DNA from: Paramarasmius palmivorus
Taxonomy: Eukaryota; Basidiomycota; Agaricomycetes; Agaricales; Marasmiaceae
Length of the DNA stretch: 64,000 nt
NCBI GenBank assembly: GCA_037176845.1
Contig: JAYKXP010000107.1
Span: forward strand, 102,892-166,891
Direction of reading: 5' to 3'
This document shows, piece after piece, positions 49,061 to 61,560 of the stretch; the first letter of the stretch is position 1; each line of letters starts with the position of its first letter. A program made the translations under genes and the position numbers. Below the pieces are notes generated by a model. That model was not told where the DNA came from. It saw nothing but the letters and a program-made list of their open reading frames with translations, and did not search any database.

Positions 49061-51700
49061 GAAGGTTTTCATGTGTGATAGGGCTGCATTTGCGTTCTAT
49101 TGCTCTTCTGAATGGCCCAAGTCCCAAGCACCGAGATCGGGAACGTGAAAAAGAAAGTCGTTGCGTTTGCCTAGGACCGAAAACAAGAAAAAGGGACTGG
49201 GATAGTGACAACGAAAACTGTATGTACGTTGCTCTACCCATTTCGTACAGGCCGTGTGTATTCATATCACTTTCTCCCCATAGGCGACAACTACCTCGAC
49301 TACGAAGGATGTGAGCACGGTACTTGGCTCTTCACGCGCACGTTCTGCTACTAGTACATCAACAGTGGACACTCATACACGCGTTTCGCAGTCCACACCC
49401 TTACCATGTACCCGGCTATGGGCGTAGGAACGTACTTCATCCGTTACCCGCGTATGAAGTGGTGTAGATTGAGCGATTGAGGAGGCCGAGGAGATCGAGA
49501 AGGTGGATAGTTGCGCTTACTAAGGAGAGAAGGAATCGGAACCAAGTTCATTCACTGCTTTCAAGAAAGAGACGTTGACGTACGTTCTCAGTTCGTGAAC
49601 GTATTCCGTTCCTGTAGTCTTACACACCTTCCTTTTAGCCCGACTACCTCATTGAGCTTGAGGCTTGGCCATCATACCTCGTGAAAGCCGCGAGCGCATT
49701 CAAAGATGGACGATTTTGGGCGGTCTCGGGTGGTTGGTACCTACTTTCTTGCTTTTATACTTGAAGCTGATCGTTTCGTTGCTACAGGATATTTCAACCG
49801 GAAGATACGGAAGCGCAATGAATCCTCGACAGGACACTTCTCTCTCAACGCCGAATACGCTTCGCCACTTTCCAAACACCAGCGTACCCCCAAAAGCACG
49901 CTCACCGGCATTTCGGCTTCAACACTTACTTCGATTGATACCTTCTCACTAGAGCACTCTCGATTTTGGGGGCGCTTTGGCACCCGAAATGATCGCATAT
50001 GGCTGTACCATTCTAGCGTTTGGGCGAAGAGACGATTGTTGCGAAAATTAGACTAGGAATGCTGTTTTTGCATTCTGGAAAGAAACAGGTATCCAGTGAG
50101 TTCGTTTTTGTTTGCTTTGCCTATCGTTGAGAAGTGGCTAACCAAATGACAGAGCCTGGGCTTGTAGACTCGTCATTGGAACCAGGAAGCATGTTGGGTT
50201 CTACGAGGTATATCTTTGCTTCTTTTCTCTGATCTATATCTAGGCTAATGCTCCTTTTGCATAGGATCCACAGTTGAAGACAACAACATGGCTCTTCCAC
50301 CCGACTGGGCATTTGGCTGGGATCAAGATCGATGCCTCGAGCGTGAGAATCACCTACCTCAAAGAATGATGTACGCGGGCGAGGGACCTAGGCATGGGGA
50401 TACATTCAGAGAAGTTGAACCGTCTTCGTTGTAACGGTAAGCTTCCATACCGCTTTGAACAGAACGTTTCCTTATCATTTTGCTTACTAGTCTTGTTTCG
50501 CATTGAAGAAAACGTCAATATTGACTTCCGAAACAACTCAGATGAAGGTCTACATACCGCAGCGACTAGAAGCTTTTCCCTGAAGGATTGTTGTGATGAG
50601 TGTTACGAGTCAGTACACTTCGAGGTGGTGAAGCTACACTTGGGTTACGTCGGTGAGCCTTTATTATTCGTCTACACGTTTATCCTCATGGTCTCATTTA
50701 TGCAAGTTCTTTCGTGACGGTATCAAGGCTCACCAGCTATTCTGTGGGCCAAGCCTCAAGTTTCGAAAGGTCATTCAAAAGCTGGCACAAGAAGCGGAGC
50801 TTATGGTATGCTTCACTTGTTTTCTTTACGGCCTTCTCTCGCTGACGATCCATTTTTGACCTAGCACTCCGGGGCTCTTGTATTCAGCCGTGCCTCTATT
50901 CAGGAACGTCTCGTTTCGAATGTCATTTGCGTGGATCACGGCTGCAGATCTACGGTTTTCATCGTCCTCGGGCATCGGTATCGGCTTACCAGGACTTGGT
51001 GTCGGCGCAGTCGCATTTTCTTAGTCAGTCACGCAGGAAGAAGAGACGAAATTGAATTGGCTTCATGCCTTTCAACTTTTGCTCTGTCAGGTAAGCACTT
51101 CGAACACTTGGTTGCGGTGGAGCTAGCACGCTCATTATGCTTGTATTCAGGAGCAGCTACACCGACGAAGACCAGATCTTCATCTTTAACCCAAGGGACA
51201 TATGTATGGCATGTTAGCCTCCCGAGACCTCACAACTTGAGATCCGTCTCCTTGTATCGTGACTTCCCGAGCCTCGATATTGAACTCTTTACTTCTAGGA
51301 TACGAGGTCCCAAGCTTGGCAATACTCGTGGGTACACTTTGCAGCTCTATTTTTCTCCCTTTATTGGTACGTGAATATTTGATCATTTTGCCAACTCCAA
51401 GTCGTAGCTCACTCTTGCTCCTCAGTGTACCAGGTCGTCGGACGTGTTACGCCCAGTTCCGAATTTCGGATGATGTTGGAGGAAATGCTGAGGCTGAAGC
51501 CAATGCCGTCTTTGTCGGTAAGCAGAGCTAATGGTGCTTCCATCATTCACGCCAACCTCTACCCGCGGCTCCTATTCCACGCTCAAGCGTGTTGTACCTC
51601 CAAGCTAGAAGAGGTACGGTGGTCCGTGAGCTGGGTGAAACCTTACCGTAGCTTTTAAGCTCTTGGTATGGTTAGCAGTGCGTTTGGAGCCGTTGTTTTA
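49061..51700 (+). pseudogene. Best-preserved copy of decayed gene H (copy 4)
   Basis: Plus-strand exon-like stretches have good GT-AG borders. PDYLIELEAWPSYLVKAASA ends at GTACCT (about 49,738). AWACRLVIGTRKHVGFYE (about 50,155-50,207) is followed by DPQLKTTTWLFHPTGHLAGI and KIDASSVRITYLKE, then a TGA where copy 3 continues. Near 50,725-50,804 lies KAHQLFCGPSLKFRKVIQKL before a GTATGC donor. Near 51,427 lies YQVVGRV. The TGA and a phase mismatch after the first intron argue against a working gene, though an alternative model is possible. Family unknown. Confidence 0.45.
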
Positions 51701-51953
51701 TCGGGCGTCGTTCGTGATGCTCGGGCTCGTGGAATATAGACGGGTAGTCGGTTCATCAGGGTGTAAAGTAGGCGAAGTCCTTGAGGTCGCTCGCACCGAG
51801 ACTATGATGTAAAAACCATATTCCGCAGAAATGAATAAATACATGGTTTTCATTCACTCGTACATACATACACTTGGAGCTCAACTTCAAGAACCCAGAA
51901 CCCAGAAACAATAGATGTGCATAAAGGAGAGTTGTTGTCGTCTGAGTCGAGTA

Positions 51954-54670
51954 TTACATGCACGCACTGATACCTGAACCAGTAATGGCTTCCCATGACC
52001 ACCACGACGAGGCTTTTTTCGTCTCCTCTTTCGGTGTTTCTGGGAGTCGAGAATCAAGAACATCAGTATAAGAGCTTACATATGTTGGACGAAGCACTAA
52101 CCTTGAGCAAACAAAGGATCGTTCTGTTCCGGTAGAGCACCCTGCTCGTCATAAGGAGATGCTTGAGGTGTGTTTTCTACGGATTCAATGGAAGGATCAC
52201 GAACGAGTGCTGAAGACTCGAGTATGTCATCGAGTTTGGAGATTGGTTCTGATTTTACTTCTGCTTCTGCTTTTGCTTTTGTGAAGTGAGGTATTTAACC
52301 CAGCACCGAACTGGTGGATGGAGTAACTGACCTTCAGCTGCTAGCAGAGATTTCTCCCATCGCAACCCTGCATATTCTTCACGCAGCTCGCAGAGAGCTT
52401 CTGCATGATCTGAATGATTATAAGTCAATTCAGGAACGAGAACACAAACAATGCGACAGACCGAAGACTTCCTCAAGTCGAGCTTCTTCTTTCTTTGCGC
52501 CGATGATCTCGAACTCGAGACTCCTCAAATGTTGAGTCCAATTGGAGGTGGTATGTTTAAAGCCGCGGGCGACTTGCCGGTTGTGGAGGTCGGTGTGGAC
52601 ATCGGTTGACCATGAGTAACGGCGGGTTCGTAACCGACATTGAACTTGGGCAGGTGACCGTAGCTGTGACTCCACATCTTGTCTATGCAGCTTTCTGAGA
52701 TAGGATACGCCATCTGAAGAATCAAAAGTCAATTCACGAACGATAACACGAAGAGTGCAACAGACCATGAACTCCTTCAAACCGTGCTTCTTCTTCTTTT
52801 CCACCAATGATCTCCAACTCTGGATACCCCAAACTTTGAGCCCAATCAGCAGTGGAAGGGTCAAAGCCGCGCGCGACTTGCCACTTGCGGAGGGCAGTGT
52901 AGACGTCGGTTGGCCATGATCGCAACTTCAGATAATCCCAGTCAAGTGATTTCCCAAGCTCTGGAATCCCCCATCGTCTACAGTCTTCCTCCGACATCTC
53001 AGATTGTCCATTCTCGTCCAAAGACCAAAAGTGGGTTCGGGTGTGTCCTTTCCCCCATGATTTGAGTTCTGAGATTGACGAGGGAGGAGGGTAGATGAAG
53101 AGGTAGATGGGTGGTCGGTCTTTGAGTGTGATGGGGTATCGGTGATGTCCCAACTGTGGGGAGGAAAGCTTAAAGTAGGGTGGGTTAATTATGACTATTA
53201 GGAAAAAGGATGATGAGTCCCGTTCCAAACACGATGAAGAGGGAAGACGTACAGCATTTTTCTTCCATTCCCGACATCCCATGGGCATCAATGATCCTTG
53301 AACTTTGCGCCAGCCAACTCTTCTGGAAGTCGTCCCAAGGATACCCGAAGGAAACCTCGACAACGTCTGGATCATCTAGCTTGAAACTGTAGAGATTAGT
53401 ACCGACCATAAACCATAAGACCCACCCTCACTCACCGAATTAACCCATCCCCCATGTCCGTCTCATTCACCAGCCCCCGGCTAGGCCGTACTGTCCAGAA
53501 CCTCTTACCCCTTGGCCATCTCGCAACAGCCCCTCGTAAAGTAGAGTAGACAGTATCAAAATGAAGTCCATCAAGGATGTCCGGTGGGAGGTGATGCGGC
53601 CGATTGTGAAATAGCGATTTGAGGCAAGATTCGGACATCCAGTGAGAGTGGATGTGATCTGAGGATGGGTAGTTTGTTGGCTTGGGGAATAGATCGTTGA
53701 GGTATGTGTGTGTCTGTAGTCCGTATGTGTAATGCAGAACGTCTCGCTCCAATTGCGATGAAAAGGATTGCTGAAAAAAATTGATGCAGATGTCGTCTTG
53801 CAGCATCTGTGCTGAGGGAGGAACGATAATGCTGAGGGATGGGTGTGGATAGTGAATTGGAACACGAGGCCCTATGAGTCCCTTGCACAGATTCCCTTCC
53901 ATGTTCAACCATATCTGCGACGTGTGGCAGTCTAAGCTCCTCTAAGGGAAGGATAGATTAGCTGTAGGAAGCAGGAAAACCAAAATTAGGACGTACACTC
54001 AACTTCCAAACATAGAAATCCCCCCAGAACGACTTTTTGTAGAAATGCGCGAGAGGTACCATTTCTACCACTGATTAAAACCTGACGTTGAAGAGGAAAG
54101 AGACTTACCGTCATGGAAGATGAGGAAAGGGATTTTGGAGCGATTTAGGCCATAGAGCTGCCATGCGTCAGGCTTCCTGTGTAGTTGTCAGTAAGAACAT
54201 TGTGGAGAAAACGACGAAAACGAACCCTAGGCCAGCACGGGAAAAGCGCTCAAAGTCACGCTTCCAAAAGAAGTCTGCGTCATCGCCCTCGTAGAAGGCC
54301 ACAGTGTATTTGGTTTGCTGGTCTGGGCGCACTTGTACCGTGCAAATTGTCCTTTGGGCTGATTTGCTTGGCTTGCGGACCAATTCTCCGTCCTTCAATT
54401 CCCATTCCCACCTCCCAAAATCCTCGGTATGGAGTCTTTCCAAGGTGAAAATATTGCCCCGTTTCACTTGTTCAAACTCGTAGGCCTTAGTGGATAAACA
54501 ACCTCATTGAGAGGAATACACACCTCGTCATACTCGGTACGTTCTATCTCTCTCTGGCCATGGAAATTGACGACTTCCGCAGTGATCGTCTGCGAATTAT
54601 TGACTTGGTTACCCTCGACATTGTTGATGGCATGGCCACGAACAAAGACCTCGGACGAGTTGAAGCTCAT
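51954..54670 (-). CDS. Orphan agaricomycete family U, copy c (725 aa)
   Basis: Eleven exons: 54,670-54,524; 54,476-54,226; 54,176-54,109; 54,064-53,997; 53,941-53,436; 53,386-53,253; 53,194-52,766; 52,713-52,462; 52,409-52,332; 52,260-52,102; 52,039-51,954. They total 2,178 bp, fully open, TAA stop. Intron phases equal those of copies a and b. The N-terminus MSFNSSEVFVRGHAINNVEG (then NQVNN) is nearly that of copy a. The core keeps TICTVQVRPDQQTKYTVAFY, WQLYGLNRSKIPFL, FYKKSFWGDFY and FDTVYSTLRGAVARWP. The two modules lie at about 484-533 (WPTDVYTALRKWQVARGF) and 567-617 (WSTDVHTDLHNRQVARGF). The donor of intron 2 is a less usual GTTCGT, but it is shared by all copies. Function unknown. Confidence 0.82.
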
Positions 54671-54721
54671 TTGGGTGACAAGGTGGAGGCTTCGGTAGCG
54701 GGTTATGGTCATCTGGACCAG

Positions 54722-54728
54722 TATATAT
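54722..54728 (-). promoter_or_regulatory. TATA-like element of family U copy c
   Basis: TATATAT about 52 bp upstream of the preferred ATG; an in-frame ATG at about 54,712 is too close to it to be the likely start. Confidence 0.4.
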
Positions 54729-56246
54729 CTATTGGTAATCGGTGATTTCCAGCTGGTCGATGTTAGGGTGAATGTTGTGTTAGAGGCTATACATCCGAAT
54801 GCTGAGAATACGCTGGACCTCATGCCCTCAACGTGCTGAATTCAAAAGTACAGTCCTTCCTTTCATTAATGTATTCTACTTATGTACCTTGTCTAGAATG
54901 CAAACTACTACTAATTGTTCTCGGAAAGCAGCCAAGCGCGAACAAACGACAGTGGGTGCACTATGAACTGACCACGACTGCTTGCCCAGATCTCCCCCTG
55001 CTGAAGACGGATGCATTGTGGATGTCAGAAGGTCGCCGCAGAGCTAATACATGCTCCTAGTACTCCCTTGATCATCAAAGAAGATGCAACCTGTCACGGT
55101 CATCAGACGCTGTCAACGTTTACAGCATCCCAAATCCACTGACCAAAACTCACCTCGTACTGGCTCTGCTCCTTGTCCAACTCGCGCAAACATAGGGCGT
55201 TGGAGAGATGCCTTTAAGTTTACACCATGTTCATGAAAGCGGTCGGTTCAATCCTTTGAGATGATAACCGGGCGCTAAAAGTGTTGCGAGTGTTTCGGGG
55301 AATACGTCAGCTGCGGGAGAAAGTCGATTGCATAGCACAAGCCTAATAGAAGCTGTGTGGGCAGGTACCCACGCCCGTGTTTCCTCGTTGCGGTGTTCTA
55401 CAGCGATCACCAGTGAGCGTATTCAGTTTTGGCACACGGGCGTCACGGTCTAGGACATGTGAGCCTGCCCACATTTTGGGAACTTGATTGGAAGGTGTTC
55501 TGATGAAGTCGCAGCGTTCGATGCGCCGATTTTGCTGTTATCCTGGGAATCCACGTTGTGAAGAGATCGAGACTCGACACAGGAATCAATCACGAAGAGC
55601 TTCGACCTGTTTTTCAACTTGTCCGATACATCCCAACCGCATTTGGACGAGAAAACACCGCTAGAAACGGACTATTTAACATCAGAGAGTATGGCCTAGA
55701 TTGGAAAAAGACTCACTGGAGCGGAGCATCTTCCGAGTCTCAAATCTCGAGTTCAACGGTTCACTGATTGGGACGTAGCAAGGTCGGCCTCGTGATGATA
55801 TCCGAGAATCCTTGAGACTTGGAGCTTTGAGGACGGCAGTTTGAGTAGTAGGCTTCAGCTGCCACCGAGTTTGCATTCGTCGTTGGAGTGCTATTGTTCG
55901 TCGTCATTCCTGGAAAGAATCCTTTTAGAGGTAACGGTTGAGATAGAGTTGAGAAAACACGAACTGGATCATCTTGACATGACATATGTGGACCCATAAA
56001 ACTTTCCAGCCTATCGTTGTGTGCATGGGAGCTTGAAACGCCAAGGGGTATATAGGGAAGCTCTATTCGAGGCATAATTCGACCGCATAGTTCAACCTAG
56101 TGGCGATCATGAAGAAAGGATTCGGATACGTGCAAATCGGAAAGCACCGACACATTCTTGCCAAAGTACTGCTTCCTAAGATCGAAACGTTCAGCCTAAC
56201 ATCTGTGAGATAAGATTAACGGAAACTTACCCAAGAACCCCAACCC

Positions 56247-56580
56247 CTAAAAGAGGAAAGCGATGCCTACAACGACGCTGATATTCTTGTTATGCCAGGC
56301 CTGGAAGCTACATCTCGCTGCCTTTAGCCTAGCAGGAGACGCTGCCGACGCCAATGACGAGAAGAAAAAAGTAAGGAAGGTCGGGTACGCCGATGGGGAA
56401 CCACGAGCCGGTGAATAAATGGTATCTCCATCAGCATTTCGAAAGCCGCCCTCGTACGAGTCGCTGTCGAAGGAGCCAACGGAGGTGTAAAGAAACACTT
56501 CATCGATGACCTTGTCGGAGGCGGCGGTGTCAAGGAAGGCGAAGAAGGTTGCGAATAAGGTTAAAGCCCAGGCCTGATGA
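56247..56580 (-). pseudogene. K-family exon remnant, copy 4
   Basis: Reads FLDTAASDKVIDEVFLYTSV, then GSFDSDSYEGGFRNADGDTI and YSPA on the minus strand, as at 1,772-2,040. The frame entering from upstream is shifted relative to copy 1. Confidence 0.4.
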
Positions 56581-57058
56581 CTTGATTTGCTGCGCCTTGT
56601 CTGGTTTGTAGTGATGTATTCTGGACGCTTCGTGTTATATGTACCCCCCCGTCGTTACAAGAATGAGACCTTGGGATCGAGGGAAAACTCGAGGCCTGGT
56701 ATACCGGTCATGCATCAGATATGGTTGCGAGACCTGGAGTGAATGATCAGAGGTTAAACACCAACGCCGTCGATAAACGCGAAAGATGTTGGTGGTTTAT
56801 AGCCCTGGTTCAGGGTGCAACATCAACAGAAACAGCCGTGTATGCCTCTTCATGCTGGGGTCTTTGGTTATTGAATTGGTCGAGTGGTTGGGATAGGTAG
56901 TTCTACAGAAAAGAAATCATAATTAGTAAAGAACGTACATGTTAAGATGAATAGAACGCACCATTATAATTCACTTGCACTTTGAATTGAGAAAAGCGGC
57001 TCGAGCGCGCGACAATCATGAGCTCGCCGTTGTCTATGGCACGAAAGAGCGAGGATAA

Positions 57059-57700
57059 GTGTATGAATCATGGGGTACGGAACCCGTGGAACGTACCTGG
57101 ATGCTCCTCGAAATACACGAGACATCTTTTCCCTTCTCCGGTGACGGCGAAGTACTCTTCTCAGCCTCTGTAGCCGCTCTCAATCCGCCGCCGCCGACAG
57201 TGGTTCAGCACATCCCAAAAAAACGTAGTCCGTCTCTCCTGCATGAGTCACGACAGAAAACACTGTTCAGAGGGTGTTAACCCCAACGCAGAGCCACGAA
57301 GGTCGCCACGGTTCAAGGCAAGCTGAGAAGATCCAAGTTCCAACGAGATCGACAAAACCGGATCCCTGTAGAAGGTGGTCACGTGGATGCTGAGCTCTTT
57401 TCGTTCGCTCCCAATAAGCTGGAGCCTTCATATACAGATCCTCCGCGTTTGGGGGTACGACGTGGTCGGAAGCATAACCTTGTATCGTGGAAGATGGGCA
57501 AGAGAAATAGGAAATGGGGTGTTGGTCGCGTGGGGTGTAACTTCCGGCGTTCTCGGGGGTATGGGTGATATTGTAGGTACCGAGGCGCGTTACACCATGC
57601 ACTCGTATGAAGGAGGAAGTGAATCCTTCGCTAGAATGCAGAAACGAGAGGATGAAAGGACGGAGGCGTGTGGGCGAGGTGAGAGTTTGATGTGAGGTTA
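57059..57700 (-). pseudogene. Decayed exons of K-family gene, copy 4
   Basis: Minus strand VVPPNAEDLYMKAPAYWERT, then a frameshift (TELGIH in copy 3 is lost). In the second exon ERLQRLRRVLRRHRRREKM is preceded by a TGA where copy 1 has TGG. Clear pseudogene. Confidence 0.5.
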
Positions 57701-58651
57701 AGGTATGCCTGGAAGATCCCGTGTACATTCCTAGTCTGAAGGTTCGTCGCTCCGGGGCAACATCCTCATCACAGTACAAGATAGAAAGTGTCCTTCCGGG
57801 AACCGAGAGCGGTGGGGTGAAAGAGGAGATACGGAAAATGAGGTATGGGTAGGCGTGGATTGAACGTTCAAGGGAGATGTATGTCTTGCAGGCGGAAATA
57901 GACCTTTTACGAAGGTATGTTATTCAAATCATCTCGTGTTCGATGTATGGGTATGGGAGTGAAAGGAATGGGTGCGGATGTAGCCTGAATGTGGTAGAGA
58001 AGGAAGGTGCTTGGTGCGAGTGACCACCTCCCAAAAGAGCCATATCTGACTCAGCTGGAGAATAGGGACACCAGGAGAAGGGGTAACGAGTGATTACAGA
58101 GCTCTGGCGGAACCCTGAAACCGCGTCGAAGGGTCTGTCAAGTCGCAACGGGGTTTGTGCTCGGGAACAAGCGGTGTCTCCCCGACGCTCTAGTTGAAGG
58201 TGCGAGAGCGTGCCGTTGACGGCCAAAGCACCGGCAGAGGTATACATAGTCGGTAGGGTGGGTTTGGAGAGATTTGGAGGCTGCCAAGCACTGGAGCACA
58301 CAATGGAAGGCGGGAGTGTGATTTGGGTCGGGGCCGTGTATCCTTTAACCATTGACCAATCCTTTGACTCTAATTCAAAGGATATGATAGCGAGTTTCTG
58401 AATACGCAGTTATATCGAGCTGGGCGTCGAAGAATTGAGAATGAGCAAACGGGGAATGGATGAGCGAGTGGATATCGTTTGATATACGTTTGGCGGCCTT
58501 TTGGGTAAGTTGACGGTACCCTATGGGCTCGGTATGACTTGCAGATCGTGTGTACGTTGTTGGGGTTGTAAAGGTGTCGAGAAACCGTGTGTTGGGAGTA
58601 GCGGTACCGCCCAACAAGTCGCTCTCCTCGACCGTCTCGCGACCAGCTCCT

Positions 58652-59272
58652 CTAAAAATCCTCCACCTCTTTTGGACGCTCGTATCCAATATCCATCCTA
58701 TCCGTAATATAACCCATGGGAAACGAGGATGGCACCGCTCTGCAGGCTTGAATGGCGTAGTTAGACACATGTGGGATGCGGAGTGGTGGAGGAAGTGTCG
58801 AGAAGATGCTTAGCCGTGCAACGTGCGGAAGAAGACTGGGGTAGGGAATATCTTTGGCCATCCACCTGAGAGGTCGGATAGGATAGGTATAGCTGAAATG
58901 GGATGGGAAGTTGGATGACTGGAGCGTGGAATAGAGGTCATGCTTGGCGTATCGACATCGCAAAAAGTGGGAGTTGGAATCGAGGAACTGGGGAATCCAA
59001 GCTATCAGACTTTTGCTAAAGACTTCTTCTGTCCTCCTGGTTACGGCGACGAATGCTGCTGTGGCCGTGTAGAGCGTGGAGGACGCGTCTTCTGCGAGTT
59101 TGGGAGAGGCAGGTACGTAGACGGCCAAAATCGTCGCATATCGCTGTGACTCTCTTCCCTGGAGCCATGCAATGGATTCTATGTTTTCGAGTGTTTGACT
59201 GAAGTCTTCATGGCGGGTCTTGGTGTATTTGGGCAATGGAACGCGTAGCGCTAGTGGGCAAGGCGACGACAT
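58652..59272 (-). pseudogene. 206-codon K-family frame, 5' exons, copy 4
   Basis: The longest continuous frame of this family part in the window. It contains RYAKHDLYSTLQSSNFPSHF, WMAKDIPYPSLLPHVARLSI and MGYITDRMD. A likely intron (about 59,039-59,122, GTACGT...CCAG) is read through by the open frame. Frames differ in the copies at 4.1, 23.6 and 39.1 kb. It may be a fragment of a gene rather than a whole one. No domain recognised. Confidence 0.35.
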
Positions 59273-59690
59273 TTGGGTTCGAGCGTTATGTGAGGCTGGA
59301 TAGTGATTCTATGGTTGGGGATAAGTTCAAAAATGCATCAAGTTGGAAAAGAATTACCTGGAATGATTGCTAGCATTGTAGTTGGAGGAGGAGTACATTG
59401 CCGGGAGTGGTCGCTGATACGATGATGGGAGAAGCGGATAAAGAGTCGCGCGGCTTTCCCGATAACCACCACGACCTTCCAGCGAGGAATTTATCCGAAA
59501 CAAATCTCACTAAGTACGTCTTAAAACGCCAGTGCTTCTCAAATTCATTCAGCTCACGAAGTAAGGAATTCAGTCTCTCGGTTAACCTCACCGAAGAGTA
59601 CCACCAACAATGGCATGAACTCGTCATTGCTCTACGGGTCGGATTCAGTGTCTCTGCAGCAAATCTCAAGCCAAATCCGCAGCCCGATAT

Positions 59691-61560
59691 GTACGCATGC
59701 TCAGTTCATCAAAATCGTCATTGTCAGTACTCACTCGCTTTGTAGGGCTTTGAACTCGCGGATTCAAGAATCCAATTGATCCTGTACATCCACCTGGCTT
59801 CATTTGGGCTTCATTCGTTAACAGCTACCATGGATTTTGTTATACGACGCCTTCAAGTTTATGCTCCAAGTGCACTCTCAGCCTCGCAAGTAGGACCGGG
59901 AGCTAGTAGCTATGAGATATCTCGGTTCGGCCATTTTTAGTGGTCATGAACCGTTTCTGTTACAGGCACACGATTTATTTCCTCTATCCCTGAAGCTCGC
60001 TCAACGACTTTTTAGAATCACAGCGTAGATGTATTACCATCGGGCCGCGCACAAGGTTCCTTCAATTTCGTCTCTCCTTTTTACCAGCTTCTTCGCACCG
60101 TGCCATGCTACAAGCCATGATTCTCGTCCTTGTTACCACTGGCCAGAATATGCCGACCGTATTCAAAGCAACCGCTCTCTTCGATCTATTCCTCGCCATT
60201 CGAGAAGGGAGTACAGTTGCTGCTCATCGTGAGTTTGCATTCTCAATCTATTCTACTTACGACGTTGACAATACCTGCAAGGCTGGAAACACACGGACGA
60301 CGGCACCGGAGGCCTCGATGCTTCGATTGCTTATGAATTGGATAGAGCCAAAGTAAGTATGTGTCTCAGAATTGTACTTCCTCACCATGTTTATCTCATA
60401 CTCCTAGGCATAGGAATGTCTCTATCCATCGGGGAATTCCTTGGCGATAGTTAAAGCCGGCCCGTCAACGTTTCAATGTTTCAACCCCGATCTCGCAGGG
60501 AACGGCTACGATAATATTAAAACTCGGGAGATGGAACGACTACAAAGAATACTCACCCTCTAACGTTTGGAATACCATCGTGACGCTGGATGCGGTATAG
60601 TGGGTATCGTCCCTGAGCACTCATGGAACGGCATTTGCTGACAGGGCCGTACCTCTAGGTAACAGTGCATCTCAAAGATGTTGACGGCCTATTATCGAAT
60701 CGCAAACTTGAGTAAGTATACCATCTCTAACAATTACCTTGTCAGCCAAGAATGTCCGATTCCGAAAACGCCATATGGTGAGCATGATCATAGGGATTTG
60801 GATTTTAGACCCCGAATTGCTGCTCCGAAAAGCACCACTCTGGATTTGGCGCTGCTCAGAATACCCGCAGCGGGTATGTTGATCTTCTCATCAACTTGGC
60901 TTCTACTAACGGAGCCTTCTTTCCAGATTCTTGGCGTCGAAGCCGTTCATGTATGTGCAGATATCGGACTGGGAAGGTGATGTACACGTATTTACGGTAT
61001 TGTACTGTACAGTAGCTAGCACTTTGAAATTGCGCCTCGATACTGCTTTTGACTAAACAAGATTTAGAACATTGGATGCTAAAGATCCTACGACTGACGT
61101 ACAGAATAGCGCGCTATCGTTGAACTACGAGTGAGCGTGTAGAGAGTGTTACACCCTTGATAGGTTCAACTTGACGCCCCATGAGCCCAGGAACAAGCTG
61201 ACATGCCATGGGGTTTCTGTTCTCTGGTGTTCGCGCTATTGATGAGAATGATCATGAGCCCTTGTAGATATAATACAGCGCACAATGCTTACCTGACACA
61301 AATAGAGACTGGCGCAACCTAGAGCCTACCTTGTACTCCAAGTTTTTGAGCGCCCATTGGCATTATCGATTGGGAATGAAATAGCTGGGGTGTTTGTGTT
61401 AGAACGCCGCTAGGAAGTCGAGGTGAAATCGAGATGAAATACACGTACATGCTGTCGCTGTATTCGCGACTTTGAGGCTCTATTCAGACAAATAACATTT
61501 TTCTAGGTTTGTTGAGCAGGTCTAATGCGCATTTGAGAAGAGTGCTGCAAAAATGCGGCA
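59691..61560 (+). pseudogene. Decayed spliced gene, block M copy 2
   Basis: Plus strand: MDFVIRRLQVYAPSALSASQ starts in good context (CTACCATGG) at about 59,829. AHDLFPLSLKLAQRLFRITA follows an acceptor at about 59,966. A long exon (about 60,100-60,353) reads AMLQAMILVLVTTGQNMPTV, FKATALFDLFLAIREGSTVA, FAFSIYSTYDVDNTCKAGNT and LLMNWIEPK, ending at GTAAGT. Later exons lose frame (60,400-60,700). An upstream exon may lie at about 59,510-59,690 (VLKRQCFSNSFSSRSKEFSL ... PNPQPDM). Better kept than M copy 1, but I could not make a complete model. Family unknown. Confidence 0.45.

Larger units (their letters stand above)
54740..59690. repeat. Segmental block K, copy 4
   Basis: Homologous to K1 over nearly its full length and to K3 with gaps. 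Gene remnants are listed below. Confidence 0.75.
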
